A DNA stretch of 21,635 nt from NCBI GenBank assembly GCA_030637135.1, contig DAOVVO010000007.1, forward strand, positions 1 to 21,635, written 5' to 3'. Made by a program: the position numbers and the translations under genes. Position 1 is the first letter of the stretch. Each line of letters opens with the position of its first letter. The stretch is from Nitrospirota bacterium (GTDB taxonomy: Bacteria; Nitrospirota; Thermodesulfovibrionia; UBA6902; BMS3Bbin08). Of the stretch, positions 14,233 to 21,635 are shown in pieces. The notes under the pieces are model-generated. The model had not been told where the DNA came from. It did not search any database and worked only from the letters and a program-made list of their open reading frames with translations.

Positions 14233-14997
14233 TCATAAATTGACTTTCAGACCCTTGTCCATCAGATATTTTTTTATCTGTTTAATGCTTAGTATGCGGT
14301 AGTGGAAGACCGAAGCCGCTAATAGAATTTGAGCACCTCCCCGAACGACGCCCTCATAGAAATGCTCCAGTGTGCCTGCTCCACCTGAAGCAATGATTGG
14401 AAGGTCTACCGCATCTGAAATTGCCTTGGTAAATTCCAGATCATAACCGGCTTGTGTACCGTCTCCATCCATACTTGTTGGCAGGATCACGCCGGCGCCC
14501 AGTTTCTGACATTGCTTTGCCCACGCTACGGCGTCTTGGCCAACTGGTTTTGTGCCCCCGGAGACGACCAGTTCAAATCCAGAAGGCATTTCTTTGTTTC
14601 TTCTGGCATCAATGGCAACCGTTACCTTTTCGAGGCCAAACTGCTCTGCTGCACGCTTCACCAAATCAGGGTCTTTAACCGCAGCGCTGTTCATGGATAT
14701 CTTATCAGCACCAGCCTCAAGAACCATTTCAATGTCTTCTAATGTGGAAATACCACCGCCTACTGTCAACGATATATCGATTACCGAAGAGACTTTCTTG
14801 ACCCACTCGAGTCGAGTCTTTCGGTTTTCCACAGTTGCCGCTATATCCAGCATAGCCAGCTCGTCGGCACTTTCCTGCTGATAGTATGCGGCATTTTCAA
14901 CAGGATCACCCGCATCTTTCAAATCGACAAAATGTATCCCCTTCACTACTCGACCATCTTTCATATCCAGGCACGGCATAATTTTCACAACGCCCAT
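14233..14997 (-). CDS. hisF: Imidazole glycerol phosphate synthase cyclase subunit HisF
   Basis: A 254-residue TIM-barrel protein of histidine synthesis. With HisH it converts PRFAR and ammonia to imidazole glycerol phosphate and AICAR. Motifs present are PCLDMKDGRVVKG, DELAMLDI, TVGGGI, AIDARR and ASGGAGTLEHF. The catalytic pair D11 and D130 falls at exactly the positions known from Thermotoga HisF when the ATG at 14997 is used. That start also has an AAGGAG ribosome-binding site 6-7 bases upstream, so the longer frame from 15024 is rejected. No other his gene is nearby, so it is an orphan here. Its GC content looks higher than that of the neighbouring AT-rich gene, and identical hairpins stand on both sides, which hints at a separately acquired or moved segment. 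Confidence 0.95.
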   Translation of the reverse strand: MGVVKIMPCLDMKDGRVVKGIHFVDLKDAGDPVENAAYYQQESADELAMLDIAATVENRKTRLEWVKKVSSVIDISLTVGGGISTLEDIEMVLEAGADKISMNSAAVKDPDLVKRAAEQFGLEKVTVAIDARRNKEMPSGFELVVSGGTKPVGQDAVAWAKQCQKLGAGVILPTSMDGDGTQAGYDLEFTKAISDAVDLPIIASGGAGTLEHFYEGVVRGGAQILLAASVFHYRILSIKQIKKYLMDKGLKVNL

Positions 14998-15018
14998 AAT
15001 GGCTCCTTTCAGACATAG

Positions 15019-15038
15019 TCCCACCTCGTAGGTGGGAC
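15019..15038. repeat. Right hairpin flanking hisF
   Basis: The same 20 bases as 14194-14213, with one further closing G-C pair. It sits eight bases upstream of the hisF ribosome-binding site and so would form a stable stem in the 5' leader of hisF if transcription starts further right. The bases after it (CGTCTCCT) resemble those after the left copy (AGTCCCCA). Confidence 0.7.
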
Positions 15039-15124
15039 CGTCTCCTGAGTTGGAGGTTAGGTTTTTTAATATTTAAATATCTTTGAATTAATCCACAATA
15101 TAGTCTAAGACTTGACTTTTAAAC

Positions 15125-15729
15125 TCATTTCTTTTTTTGTCTCATGTTTTCAAGTCTTTTCCCGCCATCCAAGGCAACATTTAGTTCAAATATTGCTCTT
15201 ATAACGGCTTCATAACAACTAAGTGCTTGCCCTGGAGTAATATTAAAATTTTAATTTTTTTATAATCAGCATGTGCAATTTTGTTTCTATATTTTATCCA
15301 TTTATTCAAACTCTTAACTGCATTAATATATTTTCTTGTTTCTTTTACTTTCAATAATCTTAATATGTTCCTCCACCTTTCATATAAGCTCAGGTCTTTA
15401 AATCTCTTCTTTTTCTTATTTAATTGAAGATTCTCGTTTTCCTTAATTATGTTCTCAAGTGTATAGTTTTCTATTCTATTAGAATTTGCAATAAGATTTA
15501 TTCTATATTCAGCAACAAATATATTGAAAACTATAGCATGAAGAGAATGATAAAATGATGCAGGTTTGGTTTTACGTTTGCATATTAACTCATTATCAGT
15601 TTCTTTTGGTTTTATTCTAATGTTGGAGTCCGTTTCAACAGCAGATCGAGTTAATTTTCGAGCTCGAAACATGTAAGTATGCCAGATTTTATCAGGTTTT
15701 ATCTGATATATAGGCAATGATTTCGACAT
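15125..15729 (-). pseudogene. HEPN-like gene broken by a frameshift near its 3' end
   Basis: The ATG frame gives 176 residues ending at 15199, but its last 16 or so residues (ILILLQGKHLVVMKPL) look out of frame. Moving back one base in the run AAAATTTT (about 15246-15253, minus-strand reading) gives HADYKKIKNFNITPGQ, then CYEAVIRAIFELNVAL and GGKRLENM, ending at the TGA at 15125-15127. That tail is convincing protein sequence. The motif R148-N-K-I-A-H153 before the break is an R-x4-H motif as in HEPN nucleases and related toxin or abortive-infection proteins. The N-terminal part is AT-rich and basic and matches no family I know. No antitoxin or nucleotidyltransferase partner is adjacent. It could be a decayed defence gene or a sequencing indel in an A/T run. 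Confidence 0.65.
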
Positions 15730-15837
15730 ATAATAAATTTCTAATATTTTGTATTGATCAGATACCTAACAATATATTAAATATTTTTCTAAATTTATAT
15801 CAGAACTAATCGAATCAATCAGGATTATAAATTCCTC

Positions 15838-18453
15838 TTAATCATGAAAATGTTTCTTCACAAATTTTTCTTCTTCCTCACGGCTCTTGATTTTTCCTTC
15901 AAGTCTCGCTTCTAGAATTGCCTTAAATATTTTATTAAAGAGGGGACCCGGAAGATACCCCATATCCTTTAAATCTTTACCGGTAAGCACGGGTTTAATT
16001 TTCCTCAGGGTTGTCAGATACAGCGATAGTGCTTTTTTCTGTTGTTCATCTTTAGCTTTGGCAATTATAAAGAGGATGGTAGACAGGCTTAACGGCTGAA
16101 ATGTATTATAGATGAGTTTTTCTTCCTTTAATACGTTTTGTAGTCTTGAAAAAACCACATTTGACTGGTTAATCCCCTCGAGTATTTCCTTCTTTGCCCG
16201 AGGGGGAACAGCAAGTCTTTGCAGTGCCTTTTCACGTTCGTGTGTCTTGAGTCCTTCAAAAAGAGCCATCAGGAAAAGATGGGCTTTGTTTATTTCTTCC
16301 TCTAAAAAGAGAAGCTTAAACCATGCAAACGTTTCCTGTATTGCTTCGAAGGTTTCTTCAAGCTCTCTGGTCAGTTCCAGATTTGGATGAATGAATTTCA
16401 TAAGATCTAATTCTGACAGTCTTTTGATTGTTTTCGAAGGCTTTGTTTCGAGAAAGAGAAGGTTCAGTTCGTCATAGAGTCTTGAACCCGAGAGCTTATC
16501 AAAGAGGTTTATTCTCACAGCATTTTTAATTAAATTTATTATGTGCTTGCTTAACTTGAAGCCAAACCTTTCCGAGAATCTCACAGCCCTGAATGCCCTT
16601 GTGGGATCCTCAATAAAACTTAAATTATGCAAAACCCTTATGGTTTTTTCTCTGATATCTCTTTGCCCTCCGAAAAAGTCAAGTAGTTGACCAAAATTAT
16701 CTGGATTTAATTTTATTGCAAGTGTATTTATGGTGAAATCTCTTCTGTATAAATCTTTTTTTATTGAAGATATCTCAACTTTTGGCAGTGCAGCAGGGGA
16801 TTCATAATATTCAGTCCGCGAGGTTGCTACATCAAATTTCATTGAGTCCGAGATTACAACTGCGGTGCTAAATCTCTGATGAGTTTTTACCTTTGCTCTC
16901 AGTCTTTTGCCAAGTGTCTGTGCAAAGAGTATCCCGTCTCCCTCGATTACAATGTCAATATCAAGGTTTGATTCTCCCCGTAAGAGATCTCTTACTGAGC
17001 CCCCAACGAGGTAGGCTGAACAATTAAGTGCTTTTGCAACCTCTCCTGAAAGTTTCAGTATGTTAAATACTTCTCCTGGAAATGTATCCTTCATGTCAGA
17101 GGAAACGTTTTTCCCGATGAAAGATTTCCTGAATACACTTTCTTGAGCAATTCTATCTTTTCTCAAGAGGCTTTCATAAAGTGACCTGAGAAGGTCAGTT
17201 CGCGTTATAGCTCCTATTATGTGCTCATTTTTAATTACAGGCATAAATCTCTGGTTTTGTTCTATCATTAACGATTCAACTTCATGAATAGGCGTATCTA
17301 GAGTTACTGTGAACGCGTCAGTTGTGCAGAACTCAGAAGCCTTGCTTCTTCCAAAACCGTGAAACAATGCCTTTTCCACGGCTTCCCGGGATATAATCCC
17401 CTTATAAATATTACCTTTTATGACTGGCAGGACGTTTACCCCGTATCTCGTCATGGTCAGTTCCGCAGTTTTAATAGTGTTATCCCACCGGATAGTCTTA
17501 ACAGGGCTCGTCATAATATCCTTAAGAGTTTTTACGGGTCTTATCTTTTCTTTTAATATAGTTACCAGTTTTTCTTCTGTTTCCTCTAATGACAGGTCCC
17601 TGACAACTGCAGATGCTGCCGTTGGGTGACCACCTCCGTGAAAGGGCTTTATTATCTCTGAGACATCTGCTCCTGCCACACGGCTTCTGGCTATGATATA
17701 AATTTTATCTTCCATCATAACGAGGAGGAAGAGTGCATCAACATCTTCAATCCCCTGCACTTTATGTGCTAAAGAGGCTATATCCCCTATGTACCTGTCT
17801 CTTGAAGCCCGGGCGATTTTTATCCGTAAACCGTGAATAATGTAATCCCTTGCCGCATGGACGAGGTCATTGAGCAGTTCTATCTCTTCAGGGGCAAGTT
17901 CTCTGGTGATATAATTTGAAACCACATTTAAATTTGCTCCTTTTTTAAGGAGATATGCTGCTGCGGTAATATCTCGTACAGTCGTAGAGGGAAAAATAAG
18001 AGAGCCTGTTTCTTCATAGATACCCAGGGCAAAAAGCGTGGCTTCCGCAGGAGAAATATGAATTTTCTTCTGCTTGATCATCTCTATGAAAATTGTGGTT
18101 GTAGCGCTGACAGGTTCTATGACCTCTTTTTGTCCCTTTATGCCCTCGGCAGACGGTGGATGGGTATCATAAATGTGGATTATCAGTCCCCTTTTATCTA
18201 AAATTTCAGAAAACTGTCCGATTCTTCCCCTGTTTTTCACATCCACAAGGATTAAACGACTGATATTTTTACGATCGATCTTTTTGATTTTGTGAAACGT
18301 TATGTCAGGAGGGTACTTGGCAAGAAAGTCCCGTACACTTTTTTCCTGTGACCCGGAAAAGACAGCTATGGCGTCAGGATAGAATTTTTTCGCTGCCACC
18401 ATTGATGCAATTGCATCGAAATCGGAATTGATGTGGGTTGTGATTACATCCAC
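15838..18453 (-). CDS. cca: DHH phosphoesterase-CBS-tRNA nucleotidyltransferase fusion (probable A-adding enzyme)
   Basis: An 871-residue multidomain protein. Residues 1-150 form a DHH phosphoesterase domain (THINSDFDAIAS; VDVKNRGRIG; YDTHPP, the DHH motif in DTH form) and GGGHPTAASA near 273 belongs to DHHA1. Two CBS domains follow at about 305-430 (IMTSPVKTI; CTTDAFTVTLDTPI). The class II nucleotidyltransferase head has GGSVRD from 484, the catalytic D498/D500 in DIDIVIEG, RRDFTINTLA near 570, and EDPTRAFRAVRFSERF. This architecture is known from Aquifex, where the long protein adds the terminal A to tRNAs and a separate enzyme adds CC; I infer the same here but cannot exclude full CCA or poly(A) activity. 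The GTG start overlaps the end of the permease gene by 10 bases. It is the last gene of the minus-strand operon. Confidence 0.93.
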   Translation of the reverse strand: MDVITTHINSDFDAIASMVAAKKFYPDAIAVFSGSQEKSVRDFLAKYPPDITFHKIKKIDRKNISRLILVDVKNRGRIGQFSEILDKRGLIIHIYDTHPPSAEGIKGQKEVIEPVSATTTIFIEMIKQKKIHISPAEATLFALGIYEETGSLIFPSTTVRDITAAAYLLKKGANLNVVSNYITRELAPEEIELLNDLVHAARDYIIHGLRIKIARASRDRYIGDIASLAHKVQGIEDVDALFLLVMMEDKIYIIARSRVAGADVSEIIKPFHGGGHPTAASAVVRDLSLEETEEKLVTILKEKIRPVKTLKDIMTSPVKTIRWDNTIKTAELTMTRYGVNVLPVIKGNIYKGIISREAVEKALFHGFGRSKASEFCTTDAFTVTLDTPIHEVESLMIEQNQRFMPVIKNEHIIGAITRTDLLRSLYESLLRKDRIAQESVFRKSFIGKNVSSDMKDTFPGEVFNILKLSGEVAKALNCSAYLVGGSVRDLLRGESNLDIDIVIEGDGILFAQTLGKRLRAKVKTHQRFSTAVVISDSMKFDVATSRTEYYESPAALPKVEISSIKKDLYRRDFTINTLAIKLNPDNFGQLLDFFGGQRDIREKTIRVLHNLSFIEDPTRAFRAVRFSERFGFKLSKHIINLIKNAVRINLFDKLSGSRLYDELNLLFLETKPSKTIKRLSELDLMKFIHPNLELTRELEETFEAIQETFAWFKLLFLEEEINKAHLFLMALFEGLKTHEREKALQRLAVPPRAKKEILEGINQSNVVFSRLQNVLKEEKLIYNTFQPLSLSTILFIIAKAKDEQQKKALSLYLTTLRKIKPVLTGKDLKDMGYLPGPLFNKIFKAILEARLEGKIKSREEEEKFVKKHFHD

Positions 18454-20117
18454 TTCTCACCCTCTATGGTTTTTACGCCAATCCTGAGGGGAACATAGAA
18501 ACATACAACGCTTAAAATAATTACTGATGTGAGGCTGATGCATGTCTGAATAATCTCCCAGGTGCTGAATGCCTTACTAATTACTTTACCATTAATATAA
18601 AGGTAAAGGGGCCATGCCTCTAAAAGCACGGTGAGTGTTACGGAAAAAAGGGCCAAAATCATGAAAAGGATTCCACCGAAACCCATGGGAATTGAAGCTA
18701 TGTTGTTATATTTAAAATTTGGATAAGCAGCTCCCAGACCAATCCCCAGACCCCCGATAGCAAGGCTCATTAAAAGAATTGTTGCCAGAGAAATAATTAA
18801 CATAGTCCCGTTTACTTGTAGTATTACATTTGTTATAAAGACGAGTATCTCCGAAAGTATTATTAAAGGTATGAGTCCTGAAATAAGCTTACTGCGCAGA
18901 AAATCTTTCATGGTCACAGGAGAGGTCTTAATAACCCAGAAAGCCTGACCTTCAAGGCTTACCGCTGGAAACAGAAACCGTGCGGCAATTGCAGAGAGCA
19001 CGAAACCGGCAAGACCAAGGTTGATAAATGCGATAAAATTGCTGACGATAAACGATGCCTCTGGAATCGACTCTAACGGTAAAACCTTGAAATTATATAT
19101 GTAAATCACCACAAGTGCCAGCAGGAGAAAAAGCTGGGGCCACTGGCTGTTGTCCCTTAAAAATATTTTAAGGTCTTTAACCAGCAAGGCGGTTCTTAGT
19201 TTTGGCATTGTGCCTGGAAAAAACCTTTCAATCGGGAATCTGGTTCCCCTTCTCTTTGCACTTAATGCCTTATTCACGGCATCCCTGTACAAAAGGGAAC
19301 CGCTCCATGAGGCAATTAACAGAAAGAAGGCAGCGTTGCTCATAAGCACAAGCGTGTAAAAAATGCTGTCTTTTTTTTCACCTGTAAGCATGGAAAGCAA
19401 GGACTGACTTATCCAGTAATACGGCATAAAGACTGAATCCGTTCCGATGTTCGTTAAGTACTCAATGAGCGTTGGGAAAGATTCAGGATTTAAAAACTGT
19501 TCAGGCCGAAGAAATCTGAAAAGCACAAAAATTATTAAGAGGGATATAATGCCTAATAACATCAGCACATCACGTGCGTTTCTGGCAGGAAGCGCCTTGG
19601 CAATAATATGCGTTACCGTTATACCGATGCCATGTGGAATCAATAAAAAAGGGATAAATATAAAAGGCAATCCCAGAAAATAAAAAACCCCGGCTTTATA
19701 TACGTCTCCATAGGCAATAAGTACCGGCAGCGCGAACGAGACAACCATCCATGAAGAAGCAAGGAATGTTTCGGTTGTCTTGGCAGAGTGAATTTTTTTC
19801 ATGTTTACAGGACTGGTTAGAAGGAGTTCAATATCCCGCGACAGATAAAACGTTGAGAGCGCTGTAATAACACTGCTCATAATCATGAAGGATAAGAAAG
19901 ACAGGAAAATCATGGAGAGGAGTTTTGCAGCAAGTATGTCTCCAAAGATTTCAATACCTTTAAAATATAAAAGGATTTTACAGAAGATTGTATATACGAA
20001 TATCCAGAAGATGACGCCCAGCAATACAAATGGAAGCCTGTTCACTATTTTCTTGCCGTTGAGAGAATTTTTAAAGGATAAAATCTTCGGGATAAAAAGC
20101 AGGGGAAAAAGCTTCAT
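18444..20117 (-). CDS. ABC-2-type exporter permease
   Basis: A 557-residue polytopic membrane protein with about 12 hydrophobic segments in two halves, separated by a charged cytoplasmic region (NKALSAKRRGTRFPIERFFPG, then LLVKDLKIFLRDNSQWPQ). The pattern LSRDIELLLTSPVNMKKI in the first half and GQAFWVIKTSPVTMKDFLRSK in the second is the internal repeat of the putative ABC exporter family (ABC_tran_2 type). It is the permease of a transporter whose ATPase is probably the partial gene at the right edge of the window. The ATG overlaps the TAA of the cyclase gene by one base (TAATG), so translation is coupled. The substrate is unknown. Confidence 0.85.
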   Translation of the reverse strand: MKLFPLLFIPKILSFKNSLNGKKIVNRLPFVLLGVIFWIFVYTIFCKILLYFKGIEIFGDILAAKLLSMIFLSFLSFMIMSSVITALSTFYLSRDIELLLTSPVNMKKIHSAKTTETFLASSWMVVSFALPVLIAYGDVYKAGVFYFLGLPFIFIPFLLIPHGIGITVTHIIAKALPARNARDVLMLLGIISLLIIFVLFRFLRPEQFLNPESFPTLIEYLTNIGTDSVFMPYYWISQSLLSMLTGEKKDSIFYTLVLMSNAAFFLLIASWSGSLLYRDAVNKALSAKRRGTRFPIERFFPGTMPKLRTALLVKDLKIFLRDNSQWPQLFLLLALVVIYIYNFKVLPLESIPEASFIVSNFIAFINLGLAGFVLSAIAARFLFPAVSLEGQAFWVIKTSPVTMKDFLRSKLISGLIPLIILSEILVFITNVILQVNGTMLIISLATILLMSLAIGGLGIGLGAAYPNFKYNNIASIPMGFGGILFMILALFSVTLTVLLEAWPLYLYINGKVISKAFSTWEIIQTCISLTSVIILSVVCFYVPLRIGVKTIEGEKWM

Positions 20118-21448
20118 TAATAGACTATTACCTTGCTTCGGCCTGTGTTCTTAGCTTTAAAGAGAGCGGTATCAGCACAGGTAATTAAATCATCACTGCT
20201 GGAAATATCTTTATGCGGTGATGTAGTTATACCAATACTTACAGTAATAACACGTTTACTTTTAAGTGATTTGAATTTATGTCTTTTTATGCAGAGACTG
20301 AGACGCTCCGCTTCAGTGAGTGCCCCGTCATGTGATGTATTGGGCAGTAAGATAATAAACTCTTCGCCTCCGTATCTGGCAAGTATGTCGGTCTTCCTCA
20401 CATTGATTTTTAAAAAATGTGCAAATTCCTTTAAAACACGGTCTCCTGTCTTGTGTCCGTAAGCGTCATTTATGCGTTTAAACAGGTCAATATCCATCAT
20501 CAAACAGGAAATAGGCGTACTATAACGATGAGCTCTGTTGAATTCTTCTTCAAGCCGGTGATAGAGATAACGCGTATTATAGAGTCCTGTGAGAAAATCG
20601 GTGATTGCCAATTTGCCAAGGCGTACTTTTTCGTTCTCTGATTTTTCATAGAGAAATGCATTATATAATGCATTGGCAGATGTATTTGCGACAGTGCGGC
20701 AAAACATGATTTCTTCATCAGTAAATGATTTTTCCCTGCGGGACGTTCTCAAAAACAGCGTCCCGATAACTGTATCCTTGAAAAAAACAGGCAGCACAAT
20801 GATTGACTTTATTCCTAACGGAATGATTGTCTCCCTCACCTCTGCCATTAAGGGGTCGGTGTTTACATCATTTACAATTACAGGAGATTTTGTAATGATG
20901 GTTTCTTTAATTTCCGGGTATTTGTCAAGGTCAAGGGTTATAGTCTTTATCCGGGGATTTTCATAAGTTGCTATTACATAGGCAAAGTTTTGTTCATGTT
21001 CTATACGAATCATGGAACATCTGACCACAGGGATTACTTCTGCAATCTTTTTAACCATGAAATGCAGTATTTCATGGGAGTTAAGAGAAGATGAAATGAG
21101 GGATGTAATCTCAAGAAGCGCATTGAGATGCTGCTTTTCTTTCTTCAGCCTGTCAATATACTGTTTTTTCTGCAGACAATATTCGATTTTAAGTTTTATT
21201 TCAAGAGGGGTATAAGGCTGTACGATAAGTTCCTCGATACCTAACCTAAATGCCTTTTTTATTGCATTGTTGGAATCTTTTCCCGGAATTCCTATTACAG
21301 GACCGATTTTCTGAAAAGAATGCACGTGTTTTTTCTTGAGTGCATCAGTGAGTCGAAGCAATATAACATCAGGAGTGGCAGTTTTAGTATATTCGATAGA
21401 TTTTTCAATTGTCCTGAACCCATGCACAGAGCAACTGTCTTTTTCCAA
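20117..21448 (-). CDS. Diguanylate cyclase with degenerate receiver, GAF and GGDEF domains
   Basis: 443 residues from the first usual start codon in frame (TTG, 21446-21448). The order is a receiver-like domain, a GAF domain (about 110-275) and a GGDEF domain (about 285-443). The cyclase looks active: GGEEF at 360-364, with an intact inhibitory site R351-x2-D354 five residues before it, so it should make cyclic di-GMP and be feedback inhibited. The receiver appears unable to take phosphate: the strand that should end in the phosphoacceptor Asp reads PDVILLRL, and the conserved Lys near the end is Gln (LIVQPY). Receiver sequence (NILIFDPNPKG) continues upstream of the TTG to about 21508 with no ATG, GTG or TTG, so the true start may be a rare AUA or AUU codon. 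It lies between ABC ATPase and permease genes. Confidence 0.88.
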   Translation of the reverse strand: MEKDSCSVHGFRTIEKSIEYTKTATPDVILLRLTDALKKKHVHSFQKIGPVIGIPGKDSNNAIKKAFRLGIEELIVQPYTPLEIKLKIEYCLQKKQYIDRLKKEKQHLNALLEITSLISSSLNSHEILHFMVKKIAEVIPVVRCSMIRIEHEQNFAYVIATYENPRIKTITLDLDKYPEIKETIITKSPVIVNDVNTDPLMAEVRETIIPLGIKSIIVLPVFFKDTVIGTLFLRTSRREKSFTDEEIMFCRTVANTSANALYNAFLYEKSENEKVRLGKLAITDFLTGLYNTRYLYHRLEEEFNRAHRYSTPISCLMMDIDLFKRINDAYGHKTGDRVLKEFAHFLKINVRKTDILARYGGEEFIILLPNTSHDGALTEAERLSLCIKRHKFKSLKSKRVITVSIGITTSPHKDISSSDDLITCADTALFKAKNTGRSKVIVY

Positions 21449-21512
21449 TTTCGCCGCAATGGAGCTTAACCCTTTGGGATTTGGGTCGAATATGAGAATA
21501 TTTCTTATCTTT

Positions 21513-21635
21513 TTATTTGTTTTCAGTTGGATTGGTTGTTCCCTCCGTTATCTCCAGGAAGAATTCTTCAAATCCGCCGTTACGGCTTGAAAACTCTTCT
21601 TTTTTCCCCGATGTAAGGAGCACGCCATTATGTAT
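21513..21635 (-). CDS. ABC transporter ATP-binding protein, C-terminal end (partial at window edge)
   Basis: An open frame enters from the right edge and ends at TAA (21513-21515), giving 40 residues beginning IHNGVLLTSGKKEEF and then GGFEEFFLEITEG. This matches the C-terminal end of ABC transporter ATPases, in which a short beta-hairpin (I-x-x-G-x-x-x-x-G) precedes a helix ending in FLxLT. No nucleotide-binding motif is in view, so the call rests on that pattern and on the permease two genes downstream. The reading frame of the next gene overlaps the end of this one. Confidence 0.65.
   Translation of the reverse strand: MHNGVLLTSGKKEEFSSRNGGFEEFFLEITEGTTNPTENK

Noticed and set aside
14233..15024. 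Longer hisF starting at 15024
   Set aside because: It has no ribosome-binding site and runs into the flanking repeat, while the ATG at 14997 has AAGGAG and places the catalytic Asp residues at 11 and 130.
15199..15729. Programmed -1 frameshifting in the HEPN-like gene
   Set aside because: The A/T run at the break does not form a proper X XXY YYZ slippery heptamer in frame, and no following structure is evident; mutation or a sequencing indel is simpler.
1..21635. CRISPR arrays, insertion sequences, prophage or integron parts
   Set aside because: No regularly spaced repeats, transposase, integrase or phage genes were seen; the repeats present are scattered palindromes.

Overview
The window looks like chromosomal DNA of an anaerobic Gram-negative-type bacterium of the Nitrospirota or Desulfobacterota kind. 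This placement is inferred from gene content: a V/A-type ATPase subunit, a pilB-pilT-pilC cluster, AddAB-type recombination nucleases, a DHH-CBS-tRNA nucleotidyltransferase fusion and a probable selenoprotein. The standard bacterial code applies: TGG encodes Trp and TGA is used as a normal stop elsewhere. No phage, transposase or CRISPR array is visible.

Layout. 1-301: 3' end of a V/A-type ATP synthase subunit D gene. 499-581: tRNA-Leu(UAG) without an encoded CCA end. 742-1800 (minus): a two-gene unit. The first gene reads as a 177-residue protein but continues in frame through a TGA for 78 more residues with a UGCP motif, and a good bacterial SECIS-like hairpin directly follows the TGA. I call it a secreted selenoprotein of 256 residues. 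A small unknown protein follows it. 2163-6203 (plus): pilB, pilT, pilC, the two motor ATPases and the membrane platform of type IV pili. 6404-12636 (plus): addB-like and addA-like helicase-nucleases plus a small membrane protein. 12793-13230: rpiB. 13252-13581 (minus): a small Cys-rich unknown. 13940-14158: a 72-residue DUF3553-like protein that may be leaderless. 14233-14997 (minus): an isolated hisF with the same 20-bp hairpin on both sides. 15125-15729 (minus): an AT-rich gene with a HEPN-type R-x4-H motif, broken by a frameshift near its end.

15838-21635 (minus) is one tightly packed operon, transcribed from the right edge: an ABC transporter ATPase (C-terminus only), a degenerate-receiver/GAF/GGDEF diguanylate cyclase, an ABC-2-type permease, and the DHH-CBS-tRNA nucleotidyltransferase. 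The last would be needed to finish tRNAs such as the CCA-less tRNA-Leu here.

Intergenic DNA carries several repeat families: imperfect palindromes ending in ACCCCGTTAG/CTAACGGGGT (three copies plus a remnant), a GTCATTCCCGC-type element, and the hisF-flanking hairpins. The best lead is the selenoprotein, which conventional gene calling would cut at the TGA. Next are the broken HEPN gene, the cyclase whose receiver domain starts upstream of any usual start codon, and the repeat families.
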